A DNA stretch of 64,000 nt from Plut-88900 sp963668115. Lineage in GTDB: Bacteria > Chloroflexota > Dehalococcoidia > Plut-88900. The stretch is from contig OY764147.1 in the NCBI GenBank assembly GCA_963668115.1, forward strand, positions 2,666,001-2,730,000. Reading direction: 5' to 3'. The position numbers and the translations under genes were made by a program. Positions 47,898 to 55,361 of the stretch are shown piece by piece; within the stretch, counting starts at the first letter, position 1; every line of letters begins with the position of its first letter. The notes beneath the pieces are model-generated. The model made no database searches. It had not been told where the DNA came from and worked only from the letters and a program-made list of their open reading frames with translations.

Positions 47898-49550
47898 TCA
47901 GTCCTTGGAATAACGCTGGAGTTCACGTTCGCGGAGCTCGACGCGGCGGATCTTGCCGCTGATGGTCTTGGGAAGCTCGGTGACGAATTCTATCTCACGG
48001 GGATACTTGTACGGGGCGGTGGACTGCTTGACGTGGTCCTGGAGGCTGACGACCAGTTCGTCTGAAGGCACGTGGCCGGGGCTCAGGATGACGAAGGCCT
48101 TGACGATGTCGCCACGTACGGGGTGGGGGCTGGCCACGACTGCCGACTCCGCTACAGCCGGATGTTCAATCAGCGCGCTCTCGACCTCGAAGGGCCCTAT
48201 TCGATAGCCGGCGGAGATTATCACGTCGTCTGCCCGACCCACGAAATAGTAGTAGCCGTCTTCGTCCTTGTATGCCTTGTCGCCGGTGTAGTACCAGTCG
48301 CCGAGGAAGACGCTTCGCGTCGTCTCCTTGTTGCGCCAGTATTCCCGAAATAGACCGACGGGGCGTTCGGGCTTGACGCGTACGGCGATCTGGCCTTCCT
48401 CGCCGGGGGGAAGCTCGACACCTTCCTCGTCGACGATGGAGATGTGGAAACCGGGGGTGGGTTTGCCCATGGAGCCGGGGATGACGGGTAGGCAGCGGTA
48501 GTTGCCCACGAGGAGAACGGATTCGGTCTGGCCGTAGCCGTCGTAGATGGTGAGATCGGTGCCGTCCTGCCATTGCTTGATGACCTCCGGGTTGAGGGGC
48601 TCTCCGGCACTGGTGCAGTGTCGCAGGCCGGAGAGGTCATACTGGGCTAGGTCTTCCAAGACTAGGAGGCGATAGACGGTCGGGGGTGCGCAGAAGGAAG
48701 TGACGCCGAACTTGCCGAGGATGTTGAGGGTGACCTTGGGGTCGAAGCGACCCTTGGCGTCGTGCTGCATGACGGCCGCACCCTGGGTCCACTGGCCAAA
48801 GAGCTTGCCGTAGGCGGTCTTGGCCCAGCCGGTATCGGAGATGGTCCACTGGAGGTCTGTTGAGCGGAGGTTGTGCCAGAACTTGGCGGTGATGATATGG
48901 GCTAGGCCGTATGAGGCCTGCGTGTGTAGTACCATCTTCGGGTAGCCGACGGTGCCGGAAGTGAAATAGAGCATCAGGGGGTCGTCGCTGCGGGTGGACT
49001 CGACGTTGTTGAGATGGGGTGAAGCCTTGGCCATCTCGTCGTCGTAGGAGAGCCAGCCCGTCCTCGATCCTCGGGTGGTCATAAGGACCTGGAGGGACGG
49101 GCATTGGCCGGCGACCTGGTCAACCTTGGGGGCGTTTTCCAGGTCGGTGATGGCGATGGCGGCGTCGGAGGCGTTGATGCGGTACTCGATGTCCCTGGGG
49201 GTGCACATGGTGGTGGCGGGCATGGGCAAAACCCCGAGCTTGATCATGCCGAGAAGGGCGATGTACCACTCGGGGTTCCGGGGGAGCATGAGGAAGGCGC
49301 GATCGCCCTTCTTCAGCCCCTGGGCCTGAAGGATGTTGGCGAATCGGTTGGACTGGACTTTCAGGTCCCAGAAGGAGTGACTCTCCGCACTGTTGCCGTC
49401 GGAGTCAACGGTGAGGAGGGCGAGCTTGGTACGATCCTCGGCCCACTTGTCGACCACATCGAAGGCGAAGTTGTAGAACTCGGGCACGTCCAGCCGGAAG
49501 GAGTTGTAGGTCTCCTCATAGTTCTCCATGTTTATGGGGGTGTCGGCCAT
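47898..49550 (-). CDS. Acyl-CoA synthetase (AMP-binding, medium-chain type)
   Basis: A 550-residue ATP-dependent acyl-CoA synthetase of the ACSM-like group. Seen: the AMP-binding loop LYFTSGTVGYPKMVLH, SAGEPLNPEVIKQW, IYDGYGQTESVLL (A5 motif), the hinge GRADDVIISAGYRIGPFEVES, and the C-terminal lysine in LPKTISGKIRRVELRE. It makes acyl-CoA from a carboxylic acid, ATP and CoA. Second gene of the run, 69 bases after the LLM gene, and probably the entry step. Confidence 0.92.
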   Translation of the reverse strand: MADTPINMENYEETYNSFRLDVPEFYNFAFDVVDKWAEDRTKLALLTVDSDGNSAESHSFWDLKVQSNRFANILQAQGLKKGDRAFLMLPRNPEWYIALLGMIKLGVLPMPATTMCTPRDIEYRINASDAAIAITDLENAPKVDQVAGQCPSLQVLMTTRGSRTGWLSYDDEMAKASPHLNNVESTRSDDPLMLYFTSGTVGYPKMVLHTQASYGLAHIITAKFWHNLRSTDLQWTISDTGWAKTAYGKLFGQWTQGAAVMQHDAKGRFDPKVTLNILGKFGVTSFCAPPTVYRLLVLEDLAQYDLSGLRHCTSAGEPLNPEVIKQWQDGTDLTIYDGYGQTESVLLVGNYRCLPVIPGSMGKPTPGFHISIVDEEGVELPPGEEGQIAVRVKPERPVGLFREYWRNKETTRSVFLGDWYYTGDKAYKDEDGYYYFVGRADDVIISAGYRIGPFEVESALIEHPAVAESAVVASPHPVRGDIVKAFVILSPGHVPSDELVVSLQDHVKQSTAPYKYPREIEFVTELPKTISGKIRRVELRERELQRYSKD

Positions 49551-49619
49551 GAGGTCCCTCCTTCCTTCGTGCTCTGGATAGCGTTCGCTAATGTTGTCCG
49601 GGATGGTGGTCGGGGCTGG

Positions 49620-50576
49620 CTAGAGGCTCTTATTGATCTCGCTGAGGGCTGCCACGGTGCGCTCCCGAGAAGCGACGGCGTCAGGGCCGGGGGTGACGAT
49701 GGATGCGTAGACCTCGTCGGCGCCGTCATCAAATAGGGCCTGGATTTGGGTGGCTATTGAGTTCTGGTCGCCGTAGAAGGTGAAAGAATCGATGAGGTCG
49801 TCGGAGAGACCTGTGTCCCTACTTATGCCCGGAAAGCCTGCGGCGGCGAACATGTTGATGTAGTACTCGGCGGAGGCGAAGTAGGTAAAGTCCTGCCGGA
49901 CTGCGGCGCGCACCTCGTCGACGTCATCGTGGAGGCAGGTTACGAAGTGGGCGATGAGGGGCGGGGTGGGGCGGCCCGCGTTACGGGCGCCTTCTTCGAG
50001 GGCAGGTCGGGCGTAGTCCCGGAGGTACGGTGGAGGACAAAGCCAGCTTATCGCACCGTCGGCGACCTCACCGCAGGCACGGAAAGCGCCCGTGCCGAGG
50101 GCGGAGCCGATAACGGGGACATCGGGGATCGGGGCGCCGATGCCGGCGTTGGCCCGGTACTGGGCGCCCTGGAAGTCGACCTTTCCGGTTTGGAGAAGAG
50201 ACCTGGCGACCTGGATGTATTCGCGCATGTTGGTGACGGGTCGTCGGAAGTCGGCGCCGTAGGTCTTGACCATGCCACCTTTGCCGCTGGGCCCGACGCC
50301 GAACCGCAGCCTGCCGGGGGCGAGGTTGGCGATGACCTGTATCTGCTGGACGGAGTAGACGGGGTGCTGGCCCCAGGTGGGGGTGATGGCGGTGCCCATC
50401 TTGATGGTGTCGGTGAGGGCGGCGGCTGCGGAGAATATGGTGAGGGCGTCGGGGCCGGGGGCGCCGGTGGTGAGCCAGACGGCGGGGATGCCCGCATCTT
50501 CAAGGCCCTTGATGCCGTCCACGATGGCCCGGGGGTCACCGGGGACGTTGACGATACCGACGATCTTTTCCGACAT
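49620..50576 (-). CDS. LLM class flavin-dependent oxidoreductase (short subgroup)
   Basis: A 318-residue paralogue of the enzyme at 32148. Seen: GIVNVPGDPRAIVDGIKGLE, WLTTGAPGPDALTIFSAAAA, the shared GQHPVYSVQQIQVIANLAPGRLRFGVGPSG (in outline), and AVASRERTVAALSEI at the end, like the DKRASWERTARLLASL end of its paralogue. First gene of the minus-strand run that continues into acyl-CoA synthetase and CoA-transferase. CAGGAGACT is its ribosome-binding site. Confidence 0.88.
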   Translation of the reverse strand: MSEKIVGIVNVPGDPRAIVDGIKGLEDAGIPAVWLTTGAPGPDALTIFSAAAALTDTIKMGTAITPTWGQHPVYSVQQIQVIANLAPGRLRFGVGPSGKGGMVKTYGADFRRPVTNMREYIQVARSLLQTGKVDFQGAQYRANAGIGAPIPDVPVIGSALGTGAFRACGEVADGAISWLCPPPYLRDYARPALEEGARNAGRPTPPLIAHFVTCLHDDVDEVRAAVRQDFTYFASAEYYINMFAAAGFPGISRDTGLSDDLIDSFTFYGDQNSIATQIQALFDDGADEVYASIVTPGPDAVASRERTVAALSEINKSL

Positions 50577-50702
50577 GGCAGTCTCCTGAGTCGCTGGGAT
50601 GCGGGGACATATTAGCAGGGGAAGGGTGGGGGGCGGTAGTCCATGCAGCCGGTGCAGCGGTTTGGAGACGCAGCGGGTTTTTAATCAGCTGTGGGGTGCG
50701 GG

Positions 50703-50800
50703 TTTTTGATTGAACGTTGATTGAACATTGATTGAACTCGTAGCTGTTTTGATTGAACGACGCCTAGAGGGATTTCTGGGGATTTCGCGTGGGGTGGGGG
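50703..50800 (+). repeat. Dispersed iteron-like repeat, copy 3
   Basis: Three TTGATTGAAC-type units 11 bases apart, TCGTAGCTGTTTTGATTGAA, then ACGCCTAGAGGGATTTCTGG and GGATTTCGCGTGG, identical over most of its length to copy 4. Confidence 0.88.
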
Positions 50801-50820
50801 AGGGACGCCCCACCCCAGAT

Positions 50821-51930
50821 TCACGCCATAGGCGCACGCCCAGGCGCATCTTCGACATCTTCGACCTCGCGAGGCATCGGAATGACAGAGTGAAGGGTGT
50901 CGTATGGGAGGGCATACGAGGCCGGTTGGCGGTACGTGGGACGCCCCACCACCCCACCCCAGCAACTGTGTTGGGGGCGGGGTGGAGGAGAGGTTTTTGG
51001 GAGGGGATTCCAGGGGGCATTGTCTCTAAGCATGGCGTTGAGGATGGTGAGGAGCTTGCGCATGCAGGCGACGAGGGCGACCTTGCCGGGTTTGCCGGCT
51101 GCGAGCAGTTGCTCGTAGAAGGCTTTGATGGGGGGATTGTGCTTCCTGGCGCTCATGGCGGCCATGTAGAGGGCTCTTCTGACGTTGGCCCGGCCGCCCC
51201 AGATGATACGTCTTCCCCTATGGACTCCACTGTCCCTGTTCAAGGGGGCTACCCCCACCAGGGCGGCGATCTCCTTGCGGTTGAGGGCGCCCAGTTCGGG
51301 GAGGGCGCCCACCAGGGTGAAGGAGCATACGGAGCCTATGCCGGGGACATCCTTGAGGAGGTCGTATTTGGCCTTCCAGAGGGAGTTGGACTTAATGAGG
51401 TCGTCTATCTCCCTGTCCAGGTCGTTCAGTTCCTGGGAGAGGAACTGGATGTGCTTACGCAGACTGGGGTGAAGAGGGCCGAGGGCCCGCTTGAGGCGAA
51501 GGGACTCGGCGGCCCTCATGTCTATGAGCTGCTTTCTGCGGGCCAGGAGGGCCTTCAGGTGGGCGGCCTGAGGGTCTGGGAGGGGACGGGCATCGGGTCT
51601 GATGGTGAAGGCGAAGCGGGCGATGCTGTAGGCGTCGATGGCGTCGGTCTTGGCCAGCTTGCCTATGGAGCGTGCGAAGTCCCTGATCTGCCTGGGGTTC
51701 ATAACCGCCGTGGGTATCTGGTGGATCCCACACTCCAGGGCCAGGGGCCTCTCCAGGCCACCGGTGGACTCCATGACGATGAGGCCGACATCGAAGTCCT
51801 TGGCCACTTGAAGGACCTCTCTGATGCCTTCAGCATCGTTGGTGTGCCTTGTGGCCCGGCCTTGTGGCAGGACGTGCAGGTCCAGGAACTCACTGCTGAC
51901 ATCGATTCCCATTACGGAGTCTTGACTCAT
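50821..51930 (-). CDS. IS110 family transposase with read-through C-terminus
   Basis: A DEDD-type transposase of the IS110 family. Seen: GIDVSSEFLDLHV (D10), VMESTGGLE (E54), KTDAIDAYSIARF (D96, D99) for the RuvC-like domain. The C-terminal Tnp domain has DVPGIGSVCSFTLV and NRDSGVHRGRR with the serine nucleophile (S234). Core similarity ends at about residue 308 (RDNAPWNP, near 51007). The remaining 60 residues are coded by dispersed repeats, so the native stop seems lost or the right end has been altered. The key residues are intact, so the enzyme may still be active. The start ATG has AAGGGAT just upstream. Confidence 0.9.
   Translation of the reverse strand: MSQDSVMGIDVSSEFLDLHVLPQGRATRHTNDAEGIREVLQVAKDFDVGLIVMESTGGLERPLALECGIHQIPTAVMNPRQIRDFARSIGKLAKTDAIDAYSIARFAFTIRPDARPLPDPQAAHLKALLARRKQLIDMRAAESLRLKRALGPLHPSLRKHIQFLSQELNDLDREIDDLIKSNSLWKAKYDLLKDVPGIGSVCSFTLVGALPELGALNRKEIAALVGVAPLNRDSGVHRGRRIIWGGRANVRRALYMAAMSARKHNPPIKAFYEQLLAAGKPGKVALVACMRKLLTILNAMLRDNAPWNPLPKTSPPPRPQHSCWGGVVGRPTYRQPASYALPYDTLHSVIPMPREVEDVEDAPGRAPMA
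50869..50947 (+). repeat. 79-bp repeat left of IS110 (direct copy at 52103)
   Basis: Starts GCGAGGCATCGGAATGACA and ends in GTGGGACGCCCC. The copy at 52103-52181 is also 79 bases, in the same orientation, with about a dozen differences. The pair brackets the transposase gene. Confidence 0.8.
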
Positions 51931-52085
51931 GTTATCCCTTTCTTGCAGGTACGGGTTGTTGACCCGGGCAACTGTACGGGCTTAAATGAGAGAGGGGTGC
52001 GGTGGCCCTCGCTGGGGCTCGGCCTCCAAAGACCATGATTCCTGCGGCCTACCGCACCCCGACTCCTTAACTCTACCACTGCTTC
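50990..52085 (-). mobile_element. IS110-type insertion sequence (ends approximate)
   Basis: Defined by the transposase core and the structured non-coding stretch upstream of it. IS110 elements have no strong terminal inverted repeats, so the exact ends cannot be set from one copy. Both sides run into the 79-bp repeats at 50869 and 52103. Confidence 0.65.
51931..52085 (-). ncRNA. Candidate IS110 bridge-RNA region
   Basis: Non-coding part upstream of the transposase, where IS110-group elements encode the bridge RNA that pairs with donor and target DNA. Seen: a 10-bp stem closing 51994-52003 / 52051-52060 (GGGGTGCGGT and complement) around an inner loop region, and a smaller foldback CGGGT-TGTTG-ACCCG at 51952-51966. 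Guide loops cannot be assigned without the element ends. Confidence 0.5.
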
Positions 52086-52086
52086 G

Positions 52087-53307
52087 TCACACAAGATTCC
52101 TCGCGGGGCATCGGAATGACAATATGAAGGGCGCTGTATGTGAGGGCATAGGGGGCCGGTTGGCGGTGCGTGGGCCGCCCCCCGCTCGTACTTCGAGAGC
52201 CTCAGCACGAGCGGCCCAACACCGGGGAGGGGGCCCTACCCGTTCCGCTCTTGAGACCCTTCGACTCCACTCAGGGCGAGCGGAACCCCAACCCCGCGGG
52301 ATGGATTCCCGATCGGAGTCGGGAATGACGGAGGTAGAGAGGGCGGGGATGAGGGTGCGAAAGGTCGGGGTGGTGGGGAGGGGGTGGAAGGTCCCGGACG
52401 GTTTGTGCAGGAAGTCGGCGACGCCTGTACCGATGCGGGGTGTCCGCCCCTGGGAACGGTCTACACCGGCGTCGACTCTGCGACAGCCCCATACTTCCGA
52501 GGGGACGTGGATGAGACGCGAGAAATTCTCGCTCTGGGGCAGTCTCGTCCACCGGAAGTGCTCTACCACCCTGAGGGATGGGAGCGGAGACCCGTGACCG
52601 CCGTTCGTAGTCGGAAGCTCTCCGGTTGTGACGACGGTGGAATCACAGCCCCATACTTCCGATAGGGTATGGACGAGACGCGAGAAATTCTCGCTCTGGG
52701 GCAGTCTCGCCCACCGGAAGTGCTCTACCACCCTGGGGGATGGGAGCGGAGACCCGTGACCGGCGTTCGTAGTCGGAAATTCTCCGGTTGTGACGACGGT
52801 GGAATCCTTGCCCCATACTTCCGATAGGGTATGGACGAGACGCGAGAAATTCTCGCTCTGGGGCAGTCTCGCCCACCGGAAGTGCTCTACCACCCTGAGG
52901 GATGGGAGCGTAGACTCGTGACCGGCGTTCATAGACCGGAGCTTGCCGATGGTGACGACGGTGGAGTCCGAGAGGGGCGCTGTGGCCCAATGGAGCATCT
53001 TGACACCGTGCTCCTGAGCGTCGCCTGACGGGGCGAAACCGTTGCGACCTATGAGTGGGGCGCTCACCTGGCAGTTACCCTCTCTAAGGGCCTGCCTTGA
53101 TTTGTCCGGGGACCTTCCATTCGTGGGGCGGGACGGTGATAGATCGCTGCGAAGGTCTAGGCGTTTGGCCTTTGGGCAGCGCTTGTTGTGGGTGTTGGGG
53201 TGCAGGATGTGAGGTGGAAAGAGAGTGAGGAGGAGGCGCGTGTCGAGGGCCGGGCGTTGGGATGCCGGTCGGGTGCGACGGGGTCTATGCAGGCCGGTGC
53301 GGCTCAT
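52087..53307 (-). CDS. Possible repeat-containing ORF downstream of leader module B (doubtful)
   Basis: An open frame of 406 codons with TAGGAG placed 4 bases before its ATG. Residues 1-32 match the frame at 30014 (MSR, RRTR, RPA, TRLL, FP). Residues about 110-275 are three 54-residue repeats beginning DSTVVT and ending LSEVWG. The C-terminal third is coded by dispersed repeats and is unlikely to be functional. Differences between repeat units are spread over all codon positions and many change the amino acid, which argues against selection on the protein. The alternative is a structured RNA carrying a short leader peptide. Confidence 0.3.
   Translation of the reverse strand: MSRTGLHRPRRTRPASQRPALDTRLLLTLFPPHILHPNTHNKRCPKAKRLDLRSDLSPSRPTNGRSPDKSRQALREGNCQVSAPLIGRNGFAPSGDAQEHGVKMLHWATAPLSDSTVVTIGKLRSMNAGHESTLPSLRVVEHFRWARLPQSENFSRLVHTLSEVWGKDSTVVTTGEFPTTNAGHGSPLPSPRVVEHFRWARLPQSENFSRLVHTLSEVWGCDSTVVTTGELPTTNGGHGSPLPSLRVVEHFRWTRLPQSENFSRLIHVPSEVWGCRRVDAGVDRSQGRTPRIGTGVADFLHKPSGTFHPLPTTPTFRTLIPALSTSVIPDSDRESIPRGWGSARPEWSRRVSRAERVGPPPRCWAARAEALEVRAGGGPRTANRPPMPSHTAPFILSFRCPARNLV
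52103..52181 (+). repeat. 79-bp repeat right of IS110
   Basis: Direct copy of 50869-50947; see there. Immediately followed by GC-rich sequence (CGCTCGTACTTCG...) of no recognised kind up to about 52290. Confidence 0.8.
52295..52330 (-). repeat. REP-like dispersed repeat
   Basis: CGGGATGGATTCCCGAT and AGTCGGGAATGACGG, reverse orientation of the units at 16838 and 17355. Confidence 0.7.
52486..52971 (-). repeat. Exact three-copy tandem repeat, 162-bp unit
   Basis: Units at 52486-52647, 52648-52809 and 52810-52971, each starting GCCCCATACTTCCGA on the plus strand and with a constant 162-base period. Each contains the palindrome GCGAGAAATTCTCGC (first at 52518-52532) and GACGACGGTGGA near its end. 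The period is 54 codons, so every frame stays open across the array. Confidence 0.92.
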
Positions 53308-53363
53308 GGGACTCCTATAGTTCCACCTTTCCTGATGTAGGCCCGACGTGGCGTGTCGGGGCC
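53215..53363 (-). other. Leader module B: hairpin, conserved spacer and ORF start
   Basis: On the minus strand: hairpin 53355-53363 / 53340-53347 (GGCCCCGAC with one bulge against GTCGGGCC), then ACATCAGGAAAGGTGGAACT and ATAGGAGTCCC, ATG at 53307, then about 30 codons parallel to module A at 29957-30105. Confidence 0.6.
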
Positions 53364-53372
53364 ATAGACATT

Positions 53373-53400
53373 AGTTTAGCACACGTATTTGATAATGCAA
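53373..53400 (-). promoter_or_regulatory. Promoter of leader module B
   Basis: Minus strand TTGCAT (53395-53400), 16 bases, TAAACT (53373-53378). The leader hairpin begins 10 bases downstream, as at module A. From here to 53510 nothing else is recognised. Confidence 0.5.
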
Positions 53401-53509
53401 TAGGTGGGAATGGAGTTGGGGGGAGGGGGCGGGAATGACATGGCATGGGTGTGTGGAGCTAGGGAAGGGGGAGGAGGTGAGTGGCGAAGTGGGAGGTGAG
53501 TGTTTCGGA

Positions 53510-53565
53510 GGGATGGATTCACGCCAATGGCGCATCTTCGACCCACCTCCGTGGGAATGACGGGT
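53510..53565 (-). repeat. REP-like dispersed repeat
   Basis: GGAGGGATGGATTCACGCC, an inner GGCGCATCTTCGACC block, and GTGGGAATGACGGGTT; inverse orientation of the unit at 30659. Confidence 0.68.
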
Positions 53566-53635
53566 TAAAGGGGCGGGAATGGCGGTAGAGAAGGGCGGGA
53601 ATGACGGTGTAGTGTACGGGAATAATGAAGGGGGG

Positions 53636-54262
53636 TTAGGGGTGTGGTTGGAGGGGATGCCAGCCGGAGCCGAAGGTGAGTACGTCGTGGGGGAGGACAC
53701 AGAAGCGCTTGTCTTCGATCTCGCAGGTGGCGGGGTTGAGGTCGCGGTGGTCGAACCAGGCGCCTTCGCCGGAGGCGGGAGGGTTGGAGGGGGTTACGAC
53801 GACTCCGGCGCCATTGTCCGGGCTCTGCACCGTGTCCAAGGCAGGGCCGGCAGCGGAGGCCAGGGTGTCATATTCGACGGAAATGACTCCGGTGAGGCGG
53901 CGCATTGCATTCATCTGGGAATCGAGTTGGGAGAGACTCGTTTTCCCAGAACGGGTTGCGTTGATCACTGTGATGGACCCTATCGAGTGGCTGTACCTGA
54001 CTGTCCAACTACCTGGCACATTGCCCAGATTTATGTTCGATGAGTTCGCCATTATGAGGACGGAGTTCAGGACTATACAGCTACCGGCGGACCACGCGTA
54101 GCCGTTGCCATAGCTGTTGCAATCGCTCTCGGAAACTCCCGAGTTCTCCGAGGCCTGGACCGGCAAAGCTATCAATAGGGCGGCAAGGAGCGCGAAGGCC
54201 GGAAGGAGAAGAATGGCGATGCGGCGTTTGCCAGATATGCAGGCTGCTGCCAAAGATTTCAT
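53636..54262 (-). CDS. Secreted protein of unknown function
   Basis: A 208-residue protein with a basic start (KSLAAACISGKRRIAI) and a hydrophobic stretch LLLPAFALLAALLIALPVQA that looks like a signal peptide cleaved after VQA (about residue 36). The mature part has four cysteines, predicted beta strands (SWTVRYSHSIGSITVINATR) and a short GEGAWFDHRDLNPATCEIED near the end. No family recognised. The AAAGG site lies a few bases before the ATG. It stands alone between repeats; its C-terminus approaches the REP region. Confidence 0.6.
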   Translation of the reverse strand: MKSLAAACISGKRRIAILLLPAFALLAALLIALPVQASENSGVSESDCNSYGNGYAWSAGSCIVLNSVLIMANSSNINLGNVPGSWTVRYSHSIGSITVINATRSGKTSLSQLDSQMNAMRRLTGVISVEYDTLASAAGPALDTVQSPDNGAGVVVTPSNPPASGEGAWFDHRDLNPATCEIEDKRFCVLPHDVLTFGSGWHPLQPHP

Positions 54263-54428
54263 ATCGACCTTTCCAAAGGCGCCAGGGACGCTTTCTACAC
54301 CTTATCACAGATGGCGTGAATATCTGACCAGTACGACTAAACTTGAGCGGGGGTGGGTTCAGGTAGGGGCATGGACCGTCCCCCGCTCTACCCTTCGACT
54401 CCAGCTCACGATGAGCGGCCCCGCGTCC

Positions 54429-54470
54429 GGGGAGGGCGCCCACGAGGGATGCCCCTACGGGGAAGGGGGA
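54429..54470 (+). repeat. Dispersed GC-rich repeat (family of 18241)
   Basis: GGGGAGGGCGCCCACGAGGG then CCCCTACGGGGAAGGGGGA, matching the minus-strand block at 18241-18282. Confidence 0.6.
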
Positions 54471-54476
54471 GGCGGC

Positions 54477-54902
54477 CTAGAGGGGGTTGCGCCAACGGAG
54501 GCCGGGAAAGCGGCTGAAGTCGGTATCGTTGGAGTGGACCTCTGCCTGGTATTCCATGGCAAGGGCGGCGATGTGGGAGTCAGTCACCAGGTTTCCACCG
54601 ACGCCGGCAGCGTCCAGGGCTCTTCGAAAGATTGCCAGGTGCTCCCTACCCGGGTTCAGAGGAGTGACGTGGGAAAACTGGAACCATTGCTCCACGTAGT
54701 TCACGGCTTGCATGGGGGTGGCGGGGAATTGCAGCATGCTGGGGTGGGTCAGAAGACGCACGAATCCAGCCACTACGACCCACGGGATGCCGATTCTCTC
54801 CGTTCCGTTAACGAGGCCTTCCCACCACTGTCGAGCGGGGCGATGAAAGGGAGCACCTTCACTGTGTGCGTAAACCAGCAGATTCAGATCCGGAACTATC
54901 AT
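54477..54902 (-). CDS. vapC: PIN-domain toxin (VapC-like)
   Basis: A 141-residue PIN-domain ribonuclease. Seen: IVPDLNLLVYA with D5, VAGFVRLLTHP where many VapC have Glu but this subgroup has Gly/Ala, TDSHIAALAMEY with D108 and HSNDTDFSRFPGL with D126/D128. VapC toxins usually cleave initiator tRNA or other RNAs. Its ATG overlaps the antitoxin stop by 4 bases. The replaced acidic residue in helix 3 lowers but does not exclude activity. Confidence 0.88.
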   Translation of the reverse strand: MIVPDLNLLVYAHSEGAPFHRPARQWWEGLVNGTERIGIPWVVVAGFVRLLTHPSMLQFPATPMQAVNYVEQWFQFSHVTPLNPGREHLAIFRRALDAAGVGGNLVTDSHIAALAMEYQAEVHSNDTDFSRFPGLRWRNPL

Positions 54903-55156
54903 TCTGCATTCCTGTTGATGAACTCCGAGGTATCAAGCTCGTCATTCAATTGATTGAGCTTGTAGGGGTCTACCCCGGCCCGAAAGCCGCCTGGCAGCGG
55001 CTTGACTGTGTAGGCTGACCGGTCCTCCTCGATCGCGGGAGAAAGTCCACGACGGAGAGTGTCGTTAACGATCTGCTTGAACGGTTTGTTGAGAAGTCGG
55101 GCCTGTTCTTTCAGGGAATCAGCTATATCATCTTCGAGCGTCAGGGTTGTTCTCAT
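54899..55156 (-). CDS. vapB: VapB-like antitoxin (ribbon-helix-helix)
   Basis: An 85-residue antitoxin. Seen: a ribbon-helix-helix start RTTLTLEDDIADSLKEQA and NKPFKQIVNDTLRRGL, then a flexible toxin-binding tail. The ATG at 55156 is preferred over the longer open frame because a promoter with TTGACA lies just upstream and the -10 box ends 6 bases before it. First gene of the pair. Flanking AGACATC / GATGTCT arms suggest autorepression. Confidence 0.85.
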   Translation of the reverse strand: MRTTLTLEDDIADSLKEQARLLNKPFKQIVNDTLRRGLSPAIEEDRSAYTVKPLPGGFRAGVDPYKLNQLNDELDTSEFINRNAE

Positions 55157-55158
55157 AG

Positions 55159-55198
55159 AGACATCATGAATCTCATTAGAATTGATGTCAAGATGTCT
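55159..55198 (-). promoter_or_regulatory. vapBC promoter and candidate operator
   Basis: Minus strand TTGACA (55186-55191), 17 bases, CATGAT (55163-55168), 6 bases before the vapB ATG. Inverted 7-mers AGACATC (55159-55165) and GATGTCT (55192-55198) bracket the promoter, with another GATGTC at 55184. Confidence 0.62.
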
Positions 55199-55361
55199 AA
55201 ACAAGGAATTTGTAAAAAAGATGATAAACAGCACCGGGAGCACGCCCAACTCGCATATAGTTCCAACCCGTTTCACGCCCACCGGATAACTGCTAACATG
55301 GCATGTACTTTTGGGGCTCGGGTTTCGGGCACCTTGAATACCGGCTTTATGGGGGAACACA

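Noticed and set aside
50728..52038. 436-codon plus-strand frame across the IS110 element
   Set aside because: Exactly complementary to a transposase with intact DEDD and Ser motifs; composition is Gly/Glu/Val-rich shadow type.
52486..52971. CRISPR array
   Set aside because: The 162-bp units are near identical throughout with no repeat/spacer division, and no cas genes are present.
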